From an uncultured Clostridia bacterium (lineage in GTDB: Bacteria > Bacillota > Clostridia > Christensenellales > CAG-314), in assembly GCA_947570215.1 (NCBI GenBank), contig CANOTO010000005.1, positions 62,001 through 126,000 of the forward strand: a stretch of 64,000 nt of DNA, in the 5' to 3' direction. Every line of letters starts with the position of its first letter. Position 1 is the first letter of the stretch. Of this stretch, positions 23,853 through 32,458 are shown piece by piece. The translations under genes and the position numbers were made by a program. The notes below the pieces were generated by a model. That model did not search any database. It was not told the DNA's origin and saw nothing but the letters and a program-made list of their open reading frames with translations.

Positions 23853-24068
23853 ATGGAATTCAAAGACAAGGTCAAGATTGTAAGAAAGAAGTTTTATCTC
23901 AGCCAGGAAATGATGGCTAAGGAACTCGGCGTGGCGTTTGCAACCGTAAACCGTTGGGAATCGGGCAGATGCAAGCCTAACTACAACGCTCAGCGCGCCT
24001 TCGCCAATTTTTGCAAAGCGCACTATATCGACGTGGATACCTTGGAAGATTTGCCCGTCGAAAGATAG
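23853..24068 (+). CDS. Small XRE/HTH DNA-binding protein
   Basis: 71 aa from the ATG at 23853 (AGGAGTGA six bases upstream). It consists of a single helix-turn-helix: KIVRKKFYLSQEMMAKELGVAFATVNRWESGRCKP, then a short helix. The WESGR ending of the recognition helix is typical of the Cro/C1-type family. It has no effector domain and sits behind an unusually long leader, so it might be regulated post-transcriptionally. Targets unknown. Confidence 0.82.
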   Translation: MEFKDKVKIVRKKFYLSQEMMAKELGVAFATVNRWESGRCKPNYNAQRAFANFCKAHYIDVDTLEDLPVER

Positions 24069-24108
24069 TTCGAGCATTTGACCGCGCGTAACTAACGCGA
24101 CCACACCC

Positions 24109-24138
24109 GCGCCGACAGTCCGTCGGCGCACTTTTTTT
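24109..24138 (+). terminator. Terminator after the small XRE gene
   Basis: GCGCCGAC (24109-24116) with GTCGGCGC (24122-24129) and seven T. Confidence 0.85.
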
Positions 24139-24304
24139 GCCCTAAACATAGCGGCTTGTCCGTAAACGTTTTGCTTGCGCGTAAGAAAAACATCGTACCA
24201 TCCAAGACCTTTTTGCATAATAAAAGAGCTTACTATACGACCTGTAGAAAGGAACGACTATCCCGCGTTCAATTAGTTATTACAACCGCCGAGCAGCTGC
24301 AAGC

Positions 24305-24316
24305 GGTAGAGTAATT
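24305..24316 (-). repeat. 12-bp repeat related to a tRNA 3' end, copy 1
   Basis: GGTAGAGTAATT here is repeated exactly at 24914-24925, and its first seven bases recur at the 3' end of tRNA-Val (26430-26436). Confidence 0.6.
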
Positions 24317-24321
24317 ATGAC

Positions 24322-24636
24322 CTAAATTATTGCGTCTATTTCGTTTTTAATATTTTGCAGTTCGGTTTCTTCCGTTAGAATTTGTTCCAGTGCGGCAATC
24401 TTGTCGTAAATTTCAGGCAATGAGCGCAGGACTATTTTTATGCGTCGTTCCTTAGACGTTCGCTTGCAGTACCACTTATCGCAAGTGTCAGTTTTTTTCA
24501 CAACTTTATTGTACTCGCGGCAAAAACCGTTATCTTCTTTCATCAAACAACAAAAGCCCCTTGTGTAATATGCGCTAAACTTTCCGCAGCTCCAACATTT
24601 TTTCTTCATCTCATTTATATAATTTTTCCCACCCAT
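24322..24636 (-). CDS. Cys-rich small protein, unknown
   Basis: 104 aa (or 95 aa from the second start at 24609). Eight cysteines, six in the first 60 residues (CWSCGKF, GFCC, GFCREY, DTCDKWYCKR), suggest zinc or Fe-S binding; residues 65-104 form one helix. It resembles small zinc-finger accessory proteins but I do not recognise a family. AT-rich codons, divergent from the RHH gene at 24718. Confidence 0.55.
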   Translation of the reverse strand: MGGKNYINEMKKKCWSCGKFSAYYTRGFCCLMKEDNGFCREYNKVVKKTDTCDKWYCKRTSKERRIKIVLRSLPEIYDKIAALEQILTEETELQNIKNEIDAII

Positions 24637-24717
24637 TTAGTAGTATTTTATCCTACTTTATAATATTTGTCAAGAAAAAATCGGATAAAGTGTATAATTG
24701 TTAAAAAGGAGTTTTTT

Positions 24718-24867
24718 ATGAAACCGTTGAAAGAAAAAATCAGTATTACAATAGATGCAGATTTATTAAAAGACCTAAAAGAAGAAGCAGACAAAGACGA
24801 ACGTTCCTTGTCGCAGTTTATCAATTTGGTTTTAAGAAAATATATTAATGAAATAAAAGAGAATTAG
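24718..24867 (+). CDS. Ribbon-helix-helix (CopG/Arc-type) protein, 49 aa
   Basis: The 49-aa product is a textbook ribbon-helix-helix: basic N-terminus, strand KISITIDADLLKDLKEEA, and helices ending RSLSQFINLVLRKYI. AAGGAG lies six bases before the ATG. TATAAT at 24693-24698 is a likely -10, though the TTGTCA 20 bases earlier is badly spaced. Such proteins often are autorepressors or antitoxins, but no toxin frame follows: the next gene is the opposite-strand DUF2130 protein. Confidence 0.75.
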   Translation: MKPLKEKISITIDADLLKDLKEEADKDERSLSQFINLVLRKYINEIKEN

Positions 24868-24880
24868 TTACGAAATAAAA

Positions 24881-24920
24881 AAGGCTAAAACGGGTTCGTT
24901 TTAGCTTATTGGTGGTAGAG
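24881..24920 (-). repeat. Hairpin plus tRNA-3'-end remnant, copy 2
   Basis: A stem (24881-24892 with 24897-24907) followed by TGGTAGAG (24913-24920). The 34 bases from 24889 align with 26401-26436, the terminator and 3' end of tRNA-Val. It also terminates the RHH gene. Confidence 0.6.
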
Positions 24921-24940
24921 TAATTGCAAACTAAAACGAA

Positions 24941-26134
24941 TTATTTCTTTTTTATATTTTCAAACTCTGAACGCAAAGATGGGCTATTTTTTGTCAGTTT
25001 TTTAATTGTCAAATCATCTGCCTTGCTAGTTGCAATACTAAGTTGTTTACTTGAACCTAATAATTCGTCCTTTACTTTTTCAAGATGTTTTATAGTTTTG
25101 TCGATTTCTTCAATAGCATTACTAAATCTTCCTTGCGCACGAGATATATTACTGGACAAATCAGTTTTGAATTGCGTCAGTTCCTGTTCGAAATTTGTTA
25201 TATCTATATTTTGATGTTGTGCAAGAACAAGTGCTCTTTTATATTCTAATGATTTCAACGCAGCATTACGTAAAATGGTAATTATAGGAATAAAGAAATT
25301 TGGTCTTACAACATACATCTTTTCGTACCTATGAGAAACGTCAACAATGCCGCCATTATACAATTCATTATCAAGTTCTAACATTGTAACAAGAACGGCA
25401 TACTCACATTTTTTCTCGTTTCTATCTTTATCTAATTCTTTGAAAAAATCTTCATTTTTCTTTTTGGTAGCAGTTGTATCCCCTTCATTTTTCATTTCAA
25501 ACATTATTGAAAGGAGTTCCGTTTCGTCATCGTCATAAAGTCTAAATATGTAATCACCCTTGCTACCTGTACGCACATCATTATCTTTTTCGAAAGAAGC
25601 ATTTTGAAATCCAATAGAACGCACTTGGTCGAACGCTATTTGACAATGTTGTTCTAAACTTTCGCCTAAAAGTTTAACGGATTGTTTCGCCTTAAAATCT
25701 TTATATTGAGCAATTTGTTCATCTTTCATTTTTAATTGCTCTTCATAACTTTTTTTAATTTCAGTTTCTTTAATCTTGATTTCATTTTCTTTATTTTCAA
25801 CTTCTTTTTCTGTAAGTAGCAACTGATTTTGAAGAGAGTTTATTTCCTTGTCTTTATTTGTAAGTTCGCTGTCTTTGTCTTTAATCGCTTTTTCAACTGC
25901 AAGTTTCTTTTCGGTTTCACCCTTTTCTATAATTCCATTTAATTTTTGAATTTCAATTTTATAATTAAATTCAGCAGATTCTATTGCAGACTGCTTTTCC
26001 ACTTCCCATTGCTTTTCTCTTTCTTTAATTCTTTTTTCAAATTCTTTATCGCGAACTTGTGTCGCAATTTTCTCATAAGACATTTCATCAATTTCAAAAA
26101 CCTCGCCACATTTAGGACATTTTATTTCGCTCAT
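24941..26134 (-). CDS. DUF2130 protein: zinc ribbon, coiled coil and nuclease-like core
   Basis: 397 aa from the ATG at 26134 (GGAGG nine bases upstream; a TTG three bases earlier is possible). In order: a CPKCGEVF half zinc-ribbon, ~150 residues of charged coiled coil, then a PD-(D/E)xK-like core where GDYIF is followed by IMFEMKNE (residues ~195-220), and a C-terminal helical part. The family is widespread, often close to mobile or defence loci, and its biochemical role is uncertain. The gene is far more AT-rich (AAA, AAT codons) than its neighbours and has its own promoter; signs of transfer. Confidence 0.8.
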   Translation of the reverse strand: MSEIKCPKCGEVFEIDEMSYEKIATQVRDKEFEKRIKEREKQWEVEKQSAIESAEFNYKIEIQKLNGIIEKGETEKKLAVEKAIKDKDSELTNKDKEINSLQNQLLLTEKEVENKENEIKIKETEIKKSYEEQLKMKDEQIAQYKDFKAKQSVKLLGESLEQHCQIAFDQVRSIGFQNASFEKDNDVRTGSKGDYIFRLYDDDETELLSIMFEMKNEGDTTATKKKNEDFFKELDKDRNEKKCEYAVLVTMLELDNELYNGGIVDVSHRYEKMYVVRPNFFIPIITILRNAALKSLEYKRALVLAQHQNIDITNFEQELTQFKTDLSSNISRAQGRFSNAIEEIDKTIKHLEKVKDELLGSSKQLSIATSKADDLTIKKLTKNSPSLRSEFENIKKK

Positions 26135-26178
26135 CAATGCTTTCCTCCATTATTTTTTTGTCGAATAGTGATGAAATA

Positions 26179-26207
26179 ATAATACAACCACTATGCTATA
26201 AAGTCAA
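26179..26207 (-). promoter_or_regulatory. Promoter of the DUF2130 gene
   Basis: On the minus strand TTGACT (26207-26202), 17 bases, TATTAT (26184-26179), about 45 bases before the start. Confidence 0.75.
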
Positions 26208-26394
26208 GCATTTCAATAAAATTTATTTATAAAATTTATTAAAATATAAAAAAAAACTATCTTCTTGTAAGCTACAATGTAACAAGTCGATTTACTGTAA
26301 TATTGGTTGTAATAACTAAATTTGTTATATAATATCGCATTGACATTTTAACATACGTTTGACTTGATATGGAACGTCCCAAGCAGAATAAAAA

Positions 26395-26424
26395 CAACCC
26401 AAAACGATTGTTCGTTTTAGGTTG
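26395..26424 (-). terminator. Terminator of tRNA-Val
   Basis: CAACC/GGTTG and AAAACGA/TCGTTTT stem; on the minus strand a TTTTTATT tract follows. Confidence 0.75.
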
Positions 26425-26428
26425 CCGT

Positions 26429-26505
26429 TGGTAGAGACAGTAGGATTCGAACCTACGACCTCTCGCATGTGAAGCGAGCGCTCTAACCGACTGAGCTATG
26501 CCTCC
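26429..26505 (-). tRNA. tRNA-Val (anticodon CAC)
   Basis: A complete 77-base cloverleaf including encoded CCA: acceptor GGAGGCA with TGTCTCT (two G-U pairs), D stem GCTC/GAGC, anticodon stem CTCGC/GCGAG with loop TTCACAT so anticodon CAC (codon GUG), T stem GTAGG/CCTAC with loop TTCGAAT. A minus-strand promoter TTGCAA-17-TATTGT (26550-26545, 26527-26522) is close upstream. Confidence 0.95.
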
Positions 26506-26677
26506 GTATTTTTGTACTAATACAATACTCTAAAATTCAAAATTTTGCAATAGTTTTAACGGTTTTTTCTCAACTTTTTTGCTTTTGGGTTTCGTCTTGC
26601 GTTTCATTCGTCTTTTTTGCCGCTATTCGTTTGACAAAAGCTTGTAAGTGGTGTAGTATATGTGGTAGCCGCATAAA

Positions 26678-26718
26678 AAGGGTTATTTTGTCAAGCGACG
26701 GTACTTACGTCCACCCTT
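26678..26718 (+). promoter_or_regulatory. Candidate L21 leader RNA
   Basis: AAGGGT (26678-26683) with ACCCTT (26713-26718) and GACG (26697-26700) with CGTC (26708-26711) form a nested stem-loop about 35 bases before rplU. Position and gene fit the known ribosomal protein L21 leader of Bacillota; motif identity not verified. Confidence 0.45.
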
Positions 26719-26753
26719 GTTTAGCGAGACTCTGATACGGGAGGTAAAAAACT

Positions 26754-27059
26754 ATGTACGCAATTGTTAAAACCGGCGGAAAGCAATACAAGGTTACGGA
26801 AGGCCTCATTTTCGAAACGGAACTGCTTGGCGCCGAAGTCAATTCTACGGTAGAGTTGGAGGTGGTACTCGCTTCCGACGGCGACAAGGTGCTTGTAGGC
26901 TCCGATGCCGCAAAAGCTAAGGTTAAAGCTACCGTCGTAGAACACGGCAAGGGCAAGAAGATCAATATCTTCACTTACAAAGCCAAAAAGAACATTCGCA
27001 AGCGTCAAGGTCACAGACAGCCTTACACTAAGTTGAAGATTGAATCTATCGCTTTGTAA
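26754..27059 (+). CDS. rplU: 50S ribosomal protein L21
   Basis: 101 aa, complete: [14 protein letters not shown] start, the [23 protein letters not shown] basic region near residues 78-98. RBS GGGAGG. It binds 23S rRNA in the 50S subunit and begins the rplU-prp-rpmA operon, the standard Bacillota order. Confidence 0.97.
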   Translation: MYAIVKTGGKQYKVTEGLIFETELLGAEVNSTVELEVVLASDGDKVLVGSDAAKAKVKATVVEHGKGKKINIFTYKAKKNIRKRQGHRQPYTKLKIESIAL

Positions 27060-27060
27060 A

Positions 27061-27390
27061 ATGACTGACATTACAATAAAAAGTATTAACAATTCCATTG
27101 TCGAAGTGACTGCGTCGGGGCATACAGGCTACGGCGAGTCGGGCGAAGACATTGTGTGCGCGGGTTTATCCACGCTTATACAGTCGGCGCTTTTGGGGTT
27201 ACTGTCCGTTGCCAAAATCAACGTCAAGTACTCCGTAGACGAAGGAACGGGCTCTCTAAGGTTTACTCTGCCGTCGGATTTGACGGAGCAGGAACGGCAC
27301 GACGCAGACGTTATTCTCAACACTATGCTGTGCGGAATAAAGGACTTTTACACAGAGTATTCCGACTATATCAATTTGGAGGTAATTTAA
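27061..27390 (+). CDS. prp: Ribosomal-processing cysteine protease Prp
   Basis: 109 aa starting at the ATG directly after the rplU stop (the frame to 27040 lies within rplU). The catalytic His in [12 protein letters not shown] (residue ~22) and Cys in IVCAG (~34) are present. Prp cleaves the N-terminal extension of L27 before ribosome assembly. Sits between rplU and rpmA as in Staphylococcus. Confidence 0.92.
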   Translation: MTDITIKSINNSIVEVTASGHTGYGESGEDIVCAGLSTLIQSALLGLLSVAKINVKYSVDEGTGSLRFTLPSDLTEQERHDADVILNTMLCGIKDFYTEYSDYINLEVI

Positions 27391-27391
27391 A

Positions 27392-27676
27392 ATGATGTTT
27401 ATAAAACTGCAATTGTTCGCGCACAAAAAGGGAACCAGCAGCACCAAGAACGGCCGCGACAGCGCAAGTAAACGTCTTGGAGCGAAACGCGCCGACGGTC
27501 AATTCGCAAAAGCGGGCAACATTCTTGTACGTCAACGCGGAACGCACTTCCACCCCGGCAACAACGTAGGTATCGGCAAGGACGACACCTTGTTCGCGCT
27601 TATCGACGGCGTGGTTAAGTTTGAAGCCAAGGACAAGAACAAGCGTCAGGTTTCCGTTTATCCCGTAGCGCAATAA
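27392..27676 (+). CDS. rpmA: 50S ribosomal protein L27 with Prp-cleaved N-terminus
   Basis: 94 aa. Starts MMFIKLQLF then AHKKG: the hydrophobic LQLF before AHKKG fits the Prp cleavage site, leaving the mature N-terminus that reaches the peptidyl-transferase centre. The rest is standard L27 ([24 protein letters not shown]). RBS GGAGG eight bases before the first ATG. Confidence 0.97.
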   Translation: MMFIKLQLFAHKKGTSSTKNGRDSASKRLGAKRADGQFAKAGNILVRQRGTHFHPGNNVGIGKDDTLFALIDGVVKFEAKDKNKRQVSVYPVAQ

Positions 27677-27693
27677 TATAGTAATCAATTTAC

Positions 27694-27722
27694 AAAAGCC
27701 AAGTTTAAGCTTGGCTTTTTTA
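27694..27722 (+). terminator. Terminator of the rplU-prp-rpmA operon
   Basis: 10-bp stem 27694-27703 with 27710-27719 plus T run. Confidence 0.9.
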
Positions 27723-27837
27723 ATAGTCTATCCGTTGCGTCTGCCGATTAATCGACACGGTCGAGGGCTATATCTGCAAATCGGACGAAGTGCGGCGCGT
27801 CGTAACCGTCAAGAATACTAAAGATAAGGTAATATAT

Positions 27838-28671
27838 ATGAACGAAAAACCACCCATTGCATTTACTTATCCCAAGGAATATTTCAATATAACCGATACG
27901 TTGGAATGCGGACAAATTTTCCGCTACAGGCGTTTGCCGGACGGCGCGTATGCGGTGTATTCTTTGGATAAATACGCCGAGCTGTCCTATAACGGCTGCG
28001 ACGTTGAAGTAAGAACGCAGGATAAGGACTACTTTTGGAACTTCTTCGATTTGGATGCCGACTACGAATCCAAGGCGCGCCGCATATCGGCGCTGTCGCC
28101 GCTTATGAGCGAAGCGGTTGCCTTTGGCAAGGGTATACGCATACTCAATCAGGACCTTACCGAGATGATTTTCAGCTTTATTATATCCGCCAATAACAAT
28201 ATCAAGCGGATACAGCTTATTATCGAACGTATATGCGCGGCTTTGGGGCAGGACACGCCGTACGGCAAGGCTTTTCCGTCCGTACAATCGCTTGCATCGG
28301 CGTCTGTTAGTTTATTTAAGGAGATGGGCGCGGGCTACCGCGACAGGTATTTGTCCGAAACGGCAAATAGGCTGCTCGGCTACGATTTGTCCGTTCTTTC
28401 CACTCTCGACAGCGCGTCCGCGCGCCGCGAGCTTCTGACGTTTACTGGCGTCGGTCCCAAGGTTGCTGATTGTATTATGCTTTTCGGTCTAAAACGCGGA
28501 GACGTTTTCCCCGTGGATACTTGGATAAAAAAGGTGTATCACGAACATTTCGAGCAGGGACATAAGGATAGCGAAATAGCGCAATTTTTCTGCGGTTTAT
28601 TCGGTCAAGACGCCGGTTTGAGCCAACAATATTTGTTTTATTTTCAGCGAAAGTATAGACAAGGACAGTAA
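27838..28671 (+). CDS. 8-oxoguanine DNA glycosylase (OGG family)
   Basis: 277 aa from the ATG at 27838 (AAGG upstream; the longer frame to 27790 has no RBS). The N-terminal OGG domain contains DTLECGQIFRY (residues ~18-28); the helix-hairpin-helix FTGVGPKVADCIMLF (~205-219) carries the catalytic Lys, and VDTWIKKV the catalytic Asp. It removes oxidised guanine from DNA and then nicks the strand. It is a second base-excision enzyme in the window besides nth. Confidence 0.9.
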   Translation: MNEKPPIAFTYPKEYFNITDTLECGQIFRYRRLPDGAYAVYSLDKYAELSYNGCDVEVRTQDKDYFWNFFDLDADYESKARRISALSPLMSEAVAFGKGIRILNQDLTEMIFSFIISANNNIKRIQLIIERICAALGQDTPYGKAFPSVQSLASASVSLFKEMGAGYRDRYLSETANRLLGYDLSVLSTLDSASARRELLTFTGVGPKVADCIMLFGLKRGDVFPVDTWIKKVYHEHFEQGHKDSEIAQFFCGLFGQDAGLSQQYLFYFQRKYRQGQ

Positions 28672-28730
28672 AATATTGTAAAATAATATAGTATAGTCGG
28701 TTTTAATAATCGATGCAAAGGAGATATAAT

Positions 28731-30407
28731 ATGCTTCGCAACAAAAATATCGCTTTTTTTATAGACGTGGATAATGTAGATTTGACTACGGATAATTACG
28801 ACGGAATTTTAGCGCAGTTGGACGGTATGGGGACCATCCTTACCGGCAAAGTTTACGGCGCTAAGGAAAGAAAGCACAAGGGTATTTACGAAAGCGCGCA
28901 GGTTAAGGGCTACAAGGTAGAACGCACTATGCGTATCAAACGCCGCGGACGGAGAGATTTCGACAGCCGTATTTTCGTGGACGTAGTGGACGCTGTATGC
29001 AAAGCGCCGACAATAGACGCCGTATGTATTATAACCGCTTCGTGCGATTTGGTGTATTTGTATAGCTATCTGCACGGTAAGGGCATAAAAATTATCAGCT
29101 CGGAAGAAAACGAACAAGCCAGCGCGGAAATGGTGGACGAAATCGTCAATCTCGGCAGACCGCCGTTCGTAGCCGCTCCCGCGCCCAAGCAACGCGCGTC
29201 CGCGCGTACTGTTTCCGGCCCGGTTGCGGTTAAACAGTACTCTTCCAAAAAGTCTGCAAAACCCGTGGCTAAGCACGTTCAAGAAAGTGACGGCACCGAC
29301 GAGCTTTTGCGTGAAATAGAGCGTTTAAGAAGTCTCACGGAAGAACAGCAGGCGGAAAAGGAAGCGCAAAAGGCGGCCATTGAAGAAGCTCGCAAAAAGG
29401 CTGAAGCTCAGGCGAGAGAACGCGAAGAAGCGGAAATGAAAGCTCGCGAAAAGGCGATAGAAGAAGCACGCAAGTCTGCGTATGCCGAAGCCCAAGCGAA
29501 AATAATCGCCGAGCAGGAAACCAAGCGCAAAGCGGAAGAGGAAGCTAAAGCCCGCGCAAAAGCGGAAAGCGAAGCTCGTCTGCGCGCCGAAGAAGAAAAA
29601 AAGAAGAAAGCGTTAGCCGAACAGGAAGCCAAAAAGAAAGCGGAAGCGGAAGCCAAGGCTCGCGAAGAAGAATTGGCCAATGCCCGTCAAAAAGCTTACG
29701 AAGAAGCTCGGGCAAAGGCGTATGAAGAAGCTCGCGCCAAGGCTTACGAGGAAGCAAAGAAGGAAGCGGAAAAGGAAACTCAGGCAAGGCTTAAAGCCGA
29801 GCAGGAAGCTCGCAGACAGGCGGAGCAGGAAGCGCAAGCCAAGGTAAAGGCGGAAGAAGAAGCCAAACGCCAAGCTCTCGAAGAAGCGGAACGTATCCGC
29901 AAGGAAGCGGAAGCCCGTCAAAAGGCTTACGAAGAAGCCAAAGCCCGCGAAGAAGAACTCAACCGCAAGATTGCCGAATTGGAAGCCAAACGTCAAGTCG
30001 AAGAACAGGCCAAGAACGTCGAAGGCGCGGAAGAACTTATGCGCGAGATAGAAAACCTCAAACATCTAACCAGCGAAACCAATAAGTTGGTCAAGGAAAT
30101 GAAAGACGATCCGCGCGAACAGGTTATTTTGCAGTACGGCGTGTCCGATCCGCAACCGCCGCGCGAAAAGACGGACGATGCGGCTAAGCAAACCGCAGTC
30201 GCCAAGTCGGCTACGGAATCCGTTCAACAAATCATGGACGACGCCGAACAGAGTTCGCCCACTTACGGTTCTCCGCGCGCATACTACATTCCGCAAAACG
30301 ACGGTACGTTAATTCGCAAAATAGAAGAAATTCGCAAAAACAACGGCGACGGCGATACCGACGACCTGTTGGAAGAAATCCGTAAGCTGTTAGACGGCTT
30401 GGATTAA
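28731..30407 (+). CDS. NYN (PIN-like) domain protein with a long charged helix
   Basis: 558 aa from the ATG at 28731 (AAGGAG seven bases before). Residues ~1-125 are a NYN/DUF88-type fold: FFIDVDNVD, DFDSRIFVDVVD, ASCDLVYLYSYLHGKGIKI; the acidic residues at the start and in the middle are kept, as in single-strand RNases. Residues ~190-440 form one continuous helix of Ala, Glu, Lys, Arg with imperfect repeats such as KAYEEAR (three adjacent copies), typical of a single alpha-helix or coiled-coil rod. A short acidic C-terminus follows. Not a known architecture to me; probably an RNA-acting or cytoskeleton-like scaffold protein. Confidence 0.7.
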   Translation: MLRNKNIAFFIDVDNVDLTTDNYDGILAQLDGMGTILTGKVYGAKERKHKGIYESAQVKGYKVERTMRIKRRGRRDFDSRIFVDVVDAVCKAPTIDAVCIITASCDLVYLYSYLHGKGIKIISSEENEQASAEMVDEIVNLGRPPFVAAPAPKQRASARTVSGPVAVKQYSSKKSAKPVAKHVQESDGTDELLREIERLRSLTEEQQAEKEAQKAAIEEARKKAEAQAREREEAEMKAREKAIEEARKSAYAEAQAKIIAEQETKRKAEEEAKARAKAESEARLRAEEEKKKKALAEQEAKKKAEAEAKAREEELANARQKAYEEARAKAYEEARAKAYEEAKKEAEKETQARLKAEQEARRQAEQEAQAKVKAEEEAKRQALEEAERIRKEAEARQKAYEEAKAREEELNRKIAELEAKRQVEEQAKNVEGAEELMREIENLKHLTSETNKLVKEMKDDPREQVILQYGVSDPQPPREKTDDAAKQTAVAKSATESVQQIMDDAEQSSPTYGSPRAYYIPQNDGTLIRKIEEIRKNNGDGDTDDLLEEIRKLLDGLD

Positions 30408-30423
30408 CGGTTAAATATTGTTG

Positions 30424-30450
30424 AAAAGCCTTTCTTACGGAAGGCTTTTT
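30424..30450 (+). terminator. Terminator after the NYN gene
   Basis: AAAAGCCTT (30424-30432) with AAGGCTTTT (30441-30449), T run. Confidence 0.85.
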
Positions 30451-30497
30451 GTGTTTATTGCTACGTAGTCAAGCTTTTTCATTTGCATAAGTTAAAC

Positions 30498-30526
30498 TTG
30501 ACAACGGCGTTAAAAGTAATTATACT
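30498..30526 (+). promoter_or_regulatory. Promoter of the SGNH hydrolase operon
   Basis: TTGACA (30498-30503), 17 bases, TATACT (30521-30526). Confidence 0.8.
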
Positions 30527-30561
30527 GCATTCGACAAAAGGCTTTACTATTGTGGGGGCGC

Positions 30562-31623
30562 ATGTTTATGAAGGTTTTCGACAGCTTTTTCAACGGCGGA
30601 GTAGGCGTTTTGTATTTTTCTCCGAAAGACTGCCGTGCGTATGAAAAAGGCAAAGCGTGTTACGGTTTCGGCTCTGTGCGCTATGCGGAAGGCTCGGTAT
30701 ACGTGGGAGATTTGTACTTCGACGGCGACAAATATAACAAATTAGGCTACGGCAGGCAGGACTTTGCGCGTTCTACTCTCGGCGCGCTAAAATACAGCCG
30801 CGCTTACGGCGAATACCGTGTGGCTTTTTACGCGGGCGAATACGACTACCGCAAAACGGACTGGATATACGGCAACGGCGTTTTATACTTTGTCACGGCG
30901 GATAACCGTCCGTTGGGGTTTACCAAGGGCTTTTTTCAAGGGCTTACGTTAACAGGCGAGTACGAAGGCGTATTCGACTGCTCCGCTCTCGCCTACGGCT
31001 ATGACGCAGGTATGGAAATACGTATAGACGAGCGTTACGAGCTGCTTTTGCGGGAAATGAATAATATCGGTAATATCAATGGTGGATACAATTTGTTTTT
31101 GGGCGACTCGTATATCGAGTTTTGGCAGTATGCCGACATAGCTGGCGGCAATGCGTTTTACAGTGTTTTCGACGAACAAAGAAATCTCAATTTAGGCTTA
31201 GGCGGCACAACCTTTTACGATTGGCTCGCCTACGGGCGCGAGCTTGCCGAACTGTCGGCGCCGCGCAATATAGCGGTAAATCTCGGATTTAACGATATCC
31301 ACTGCGGACGCACCGCCGACGAAGCGTACGCTCATTGCAAACGGTTTGTAGAAATGCTGCACGCTTTGTTTAACGGCAGTCGCGTCTATTTGCTTAATGT
31401 CGTGTCCGCTCCGTCTTACACGGGTTTTCAAGCGGAAGAAGAACGTTTTAACGCCCTTATAGCGTCTAATGCGTCCGACATTGACGTAACGGTATTGGAC
31501 GTCCGAACACGAATAGCCGAGCTGCGGCGCGAACGGGAATGTTTTATAGAAGACGGCGTTCATCTCGACGCCGCAGGCTACAAGATTTTGTCGGACGTTA
31601 TCGTCAAGGAGTTACAAATATGA
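30562..31623 (+). CDS. SGNH/GDSL hydrolase with MORN-like N-terminal part
   Basis: 353 aa; ATG at 30562 or 30568 (GGGGG upstream). The first ~130 residues carry repeated YG/DG-rich strands (YGFGSVRYAEGSVYVGDLYFDG, GYGRQDF, NGVLYF) resembling MORN-type repeats. The second half is an SGNH hydrolase: FLGDSYIE with Ser183, NLGFNDIH, and the DGVHLD dyad with Asp331 and His334. No signal peptide, so cytoplasmic. Substrate unknown, perhaps an acyl or acetyl ester. Overlaps the next gene by four bases (ATGA). Confidence 0.75.
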   Translation: MFMKVFDSFFNGGVGVLYFSPKDCRAYEKGKACYGFGSVRYAEGSVYVGDLYFDGDKYNKLGYGRQDFARSTLGALKYSRAYGEYRVAFYAGEYDYRKTDWIYGNGVLYFVTADNRPLGFTKGFFQGLTLTGEYEGVFDCSALAYGYDAGMEIRIDERYELLLREMNNIGNINGGYNLFLGDSYIEFWQYADIAGGNAFYSVFDEQRNLNLGLGGTTFYDWLAYGRELAELSAPRNIAVNLGFNDIHCGRTADEAYAHCKRFVEMLHALFNGSRVYLLNVVSAPSYTGFQAEEERFNALIASNASDIDVTVLDVRTRIAELRRERECFIEDGVHLDAAGYKILSDVIVKELQI

Positions 31624-32432
31624 TTGTAGAAAAGGTAAATATTTCCGAGCGTTATAAGCTCGAAGGGCATGCGACGCTAACCTGTTATATTCACGACAGC
31701 TACCGCGATAACACGGCGGACTACGTTATGCCGGCGGTAGTAATAGCTCCGGGCGGAGCGTACGCCTTTGTATCCAAGCGGGAGGGCGAACCTATTGCAA
31801 GCTATTTTCTTGCCAACGGCTACAACGCTTTTGTTTTGGACTATTCCGTAGCGCCGCATTGCTATCCCACGCAGCTGCTGCAATTGGCGTGTGCAACGGA
31901 CTACGTAAAGAGCAACGCAGCGCAGCTTCATATTGATGCTCGCAGGGTTTTTACTGTAGGCTTTTCTGCGGGCGGACATCTTGTGGGAAGTCTCGCCACG
32001 CAGTATAACACACTAAACGCAGCGTTCGGAGTCGAGCTCGATTGCAAGCCTGCCGCCGTAGCGTTGTGCTACCCCGTGATAAATTCGCGTTACGTATTCG
32101 GTAACTCGTTTGACAATTTGCTGTCGCGTTACGGCTTGGAAGAACGTGATGAATTGTTGGGCAAGCTCAATCTCGACAACGCCGTAACGTGCGACGTTCC
32201 GCCATGCTTTATATGGACTACGGCGCAGGATACCGCGGTTTTGCCGCAAGGCGCGTTGTCGTTTGCAACAGAGCTGCTTAATTGCGGAGTTATGTGCGAG
32301 CTGCATATGTATCCGCGCGGCCGGCACGGACTTGCCACAGCCGACGAACAGACCAACGAATATCAGCCGTTTATGGATAAGGCTCATACGTGGCTTGCTA
32401 TGTGCGACGACTTTTTCAAATCGGTTAATTAA
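31620..32432 (+). CDS. Alpha/beta hydrolase, acetyl-esterase type
   Basis: 270 aa from the ATG at 31620 in the ATGA overlap. The oxyanion-hole PGGAYAFVSKRE (residues ~43-54), nucleophile elbow GFSAGGH with the serine at ~112, and RGRHGL near 235 as the His are in place. It resembles xylan-acetyl or small ester hydrolases. Its translational coupling to the SGNH enzyme suggests that both act on the same acylated carbohydrate. No signal peptide. Confidence 0.85.
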   Translation: MIVEKVNISERYKLEGHATLTCYIHDSYRDNTADYVMPAVVIAPGGAYAFVSKREGEPIASYFLANGYNAFVLDYSVAPHCYPTQLLQLACATDYVKSNAAQLHIDARRVFTVGFSAGGHLVGSLATQYNTLNAAFGVELDCKPAAVALCYPVINSRYVFGNSFDNLLSRYGLEERDELLGKLNLDNAVTCDVPPCFIWTTAQDTAVLPQGALSFATELLNCGVMCELHMYPRGRHGLATADEQTNEYQPFMDKAHTWLAMCDDFFKSVN

Positions 32433-32458
32433 AATAAATTAAATAATAGGAGACGGAT

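Noticed and set aside
24305..26436. Full integrative element
   Set aside because: No integrase, replication or transfer gene; only short repeats support insertion.
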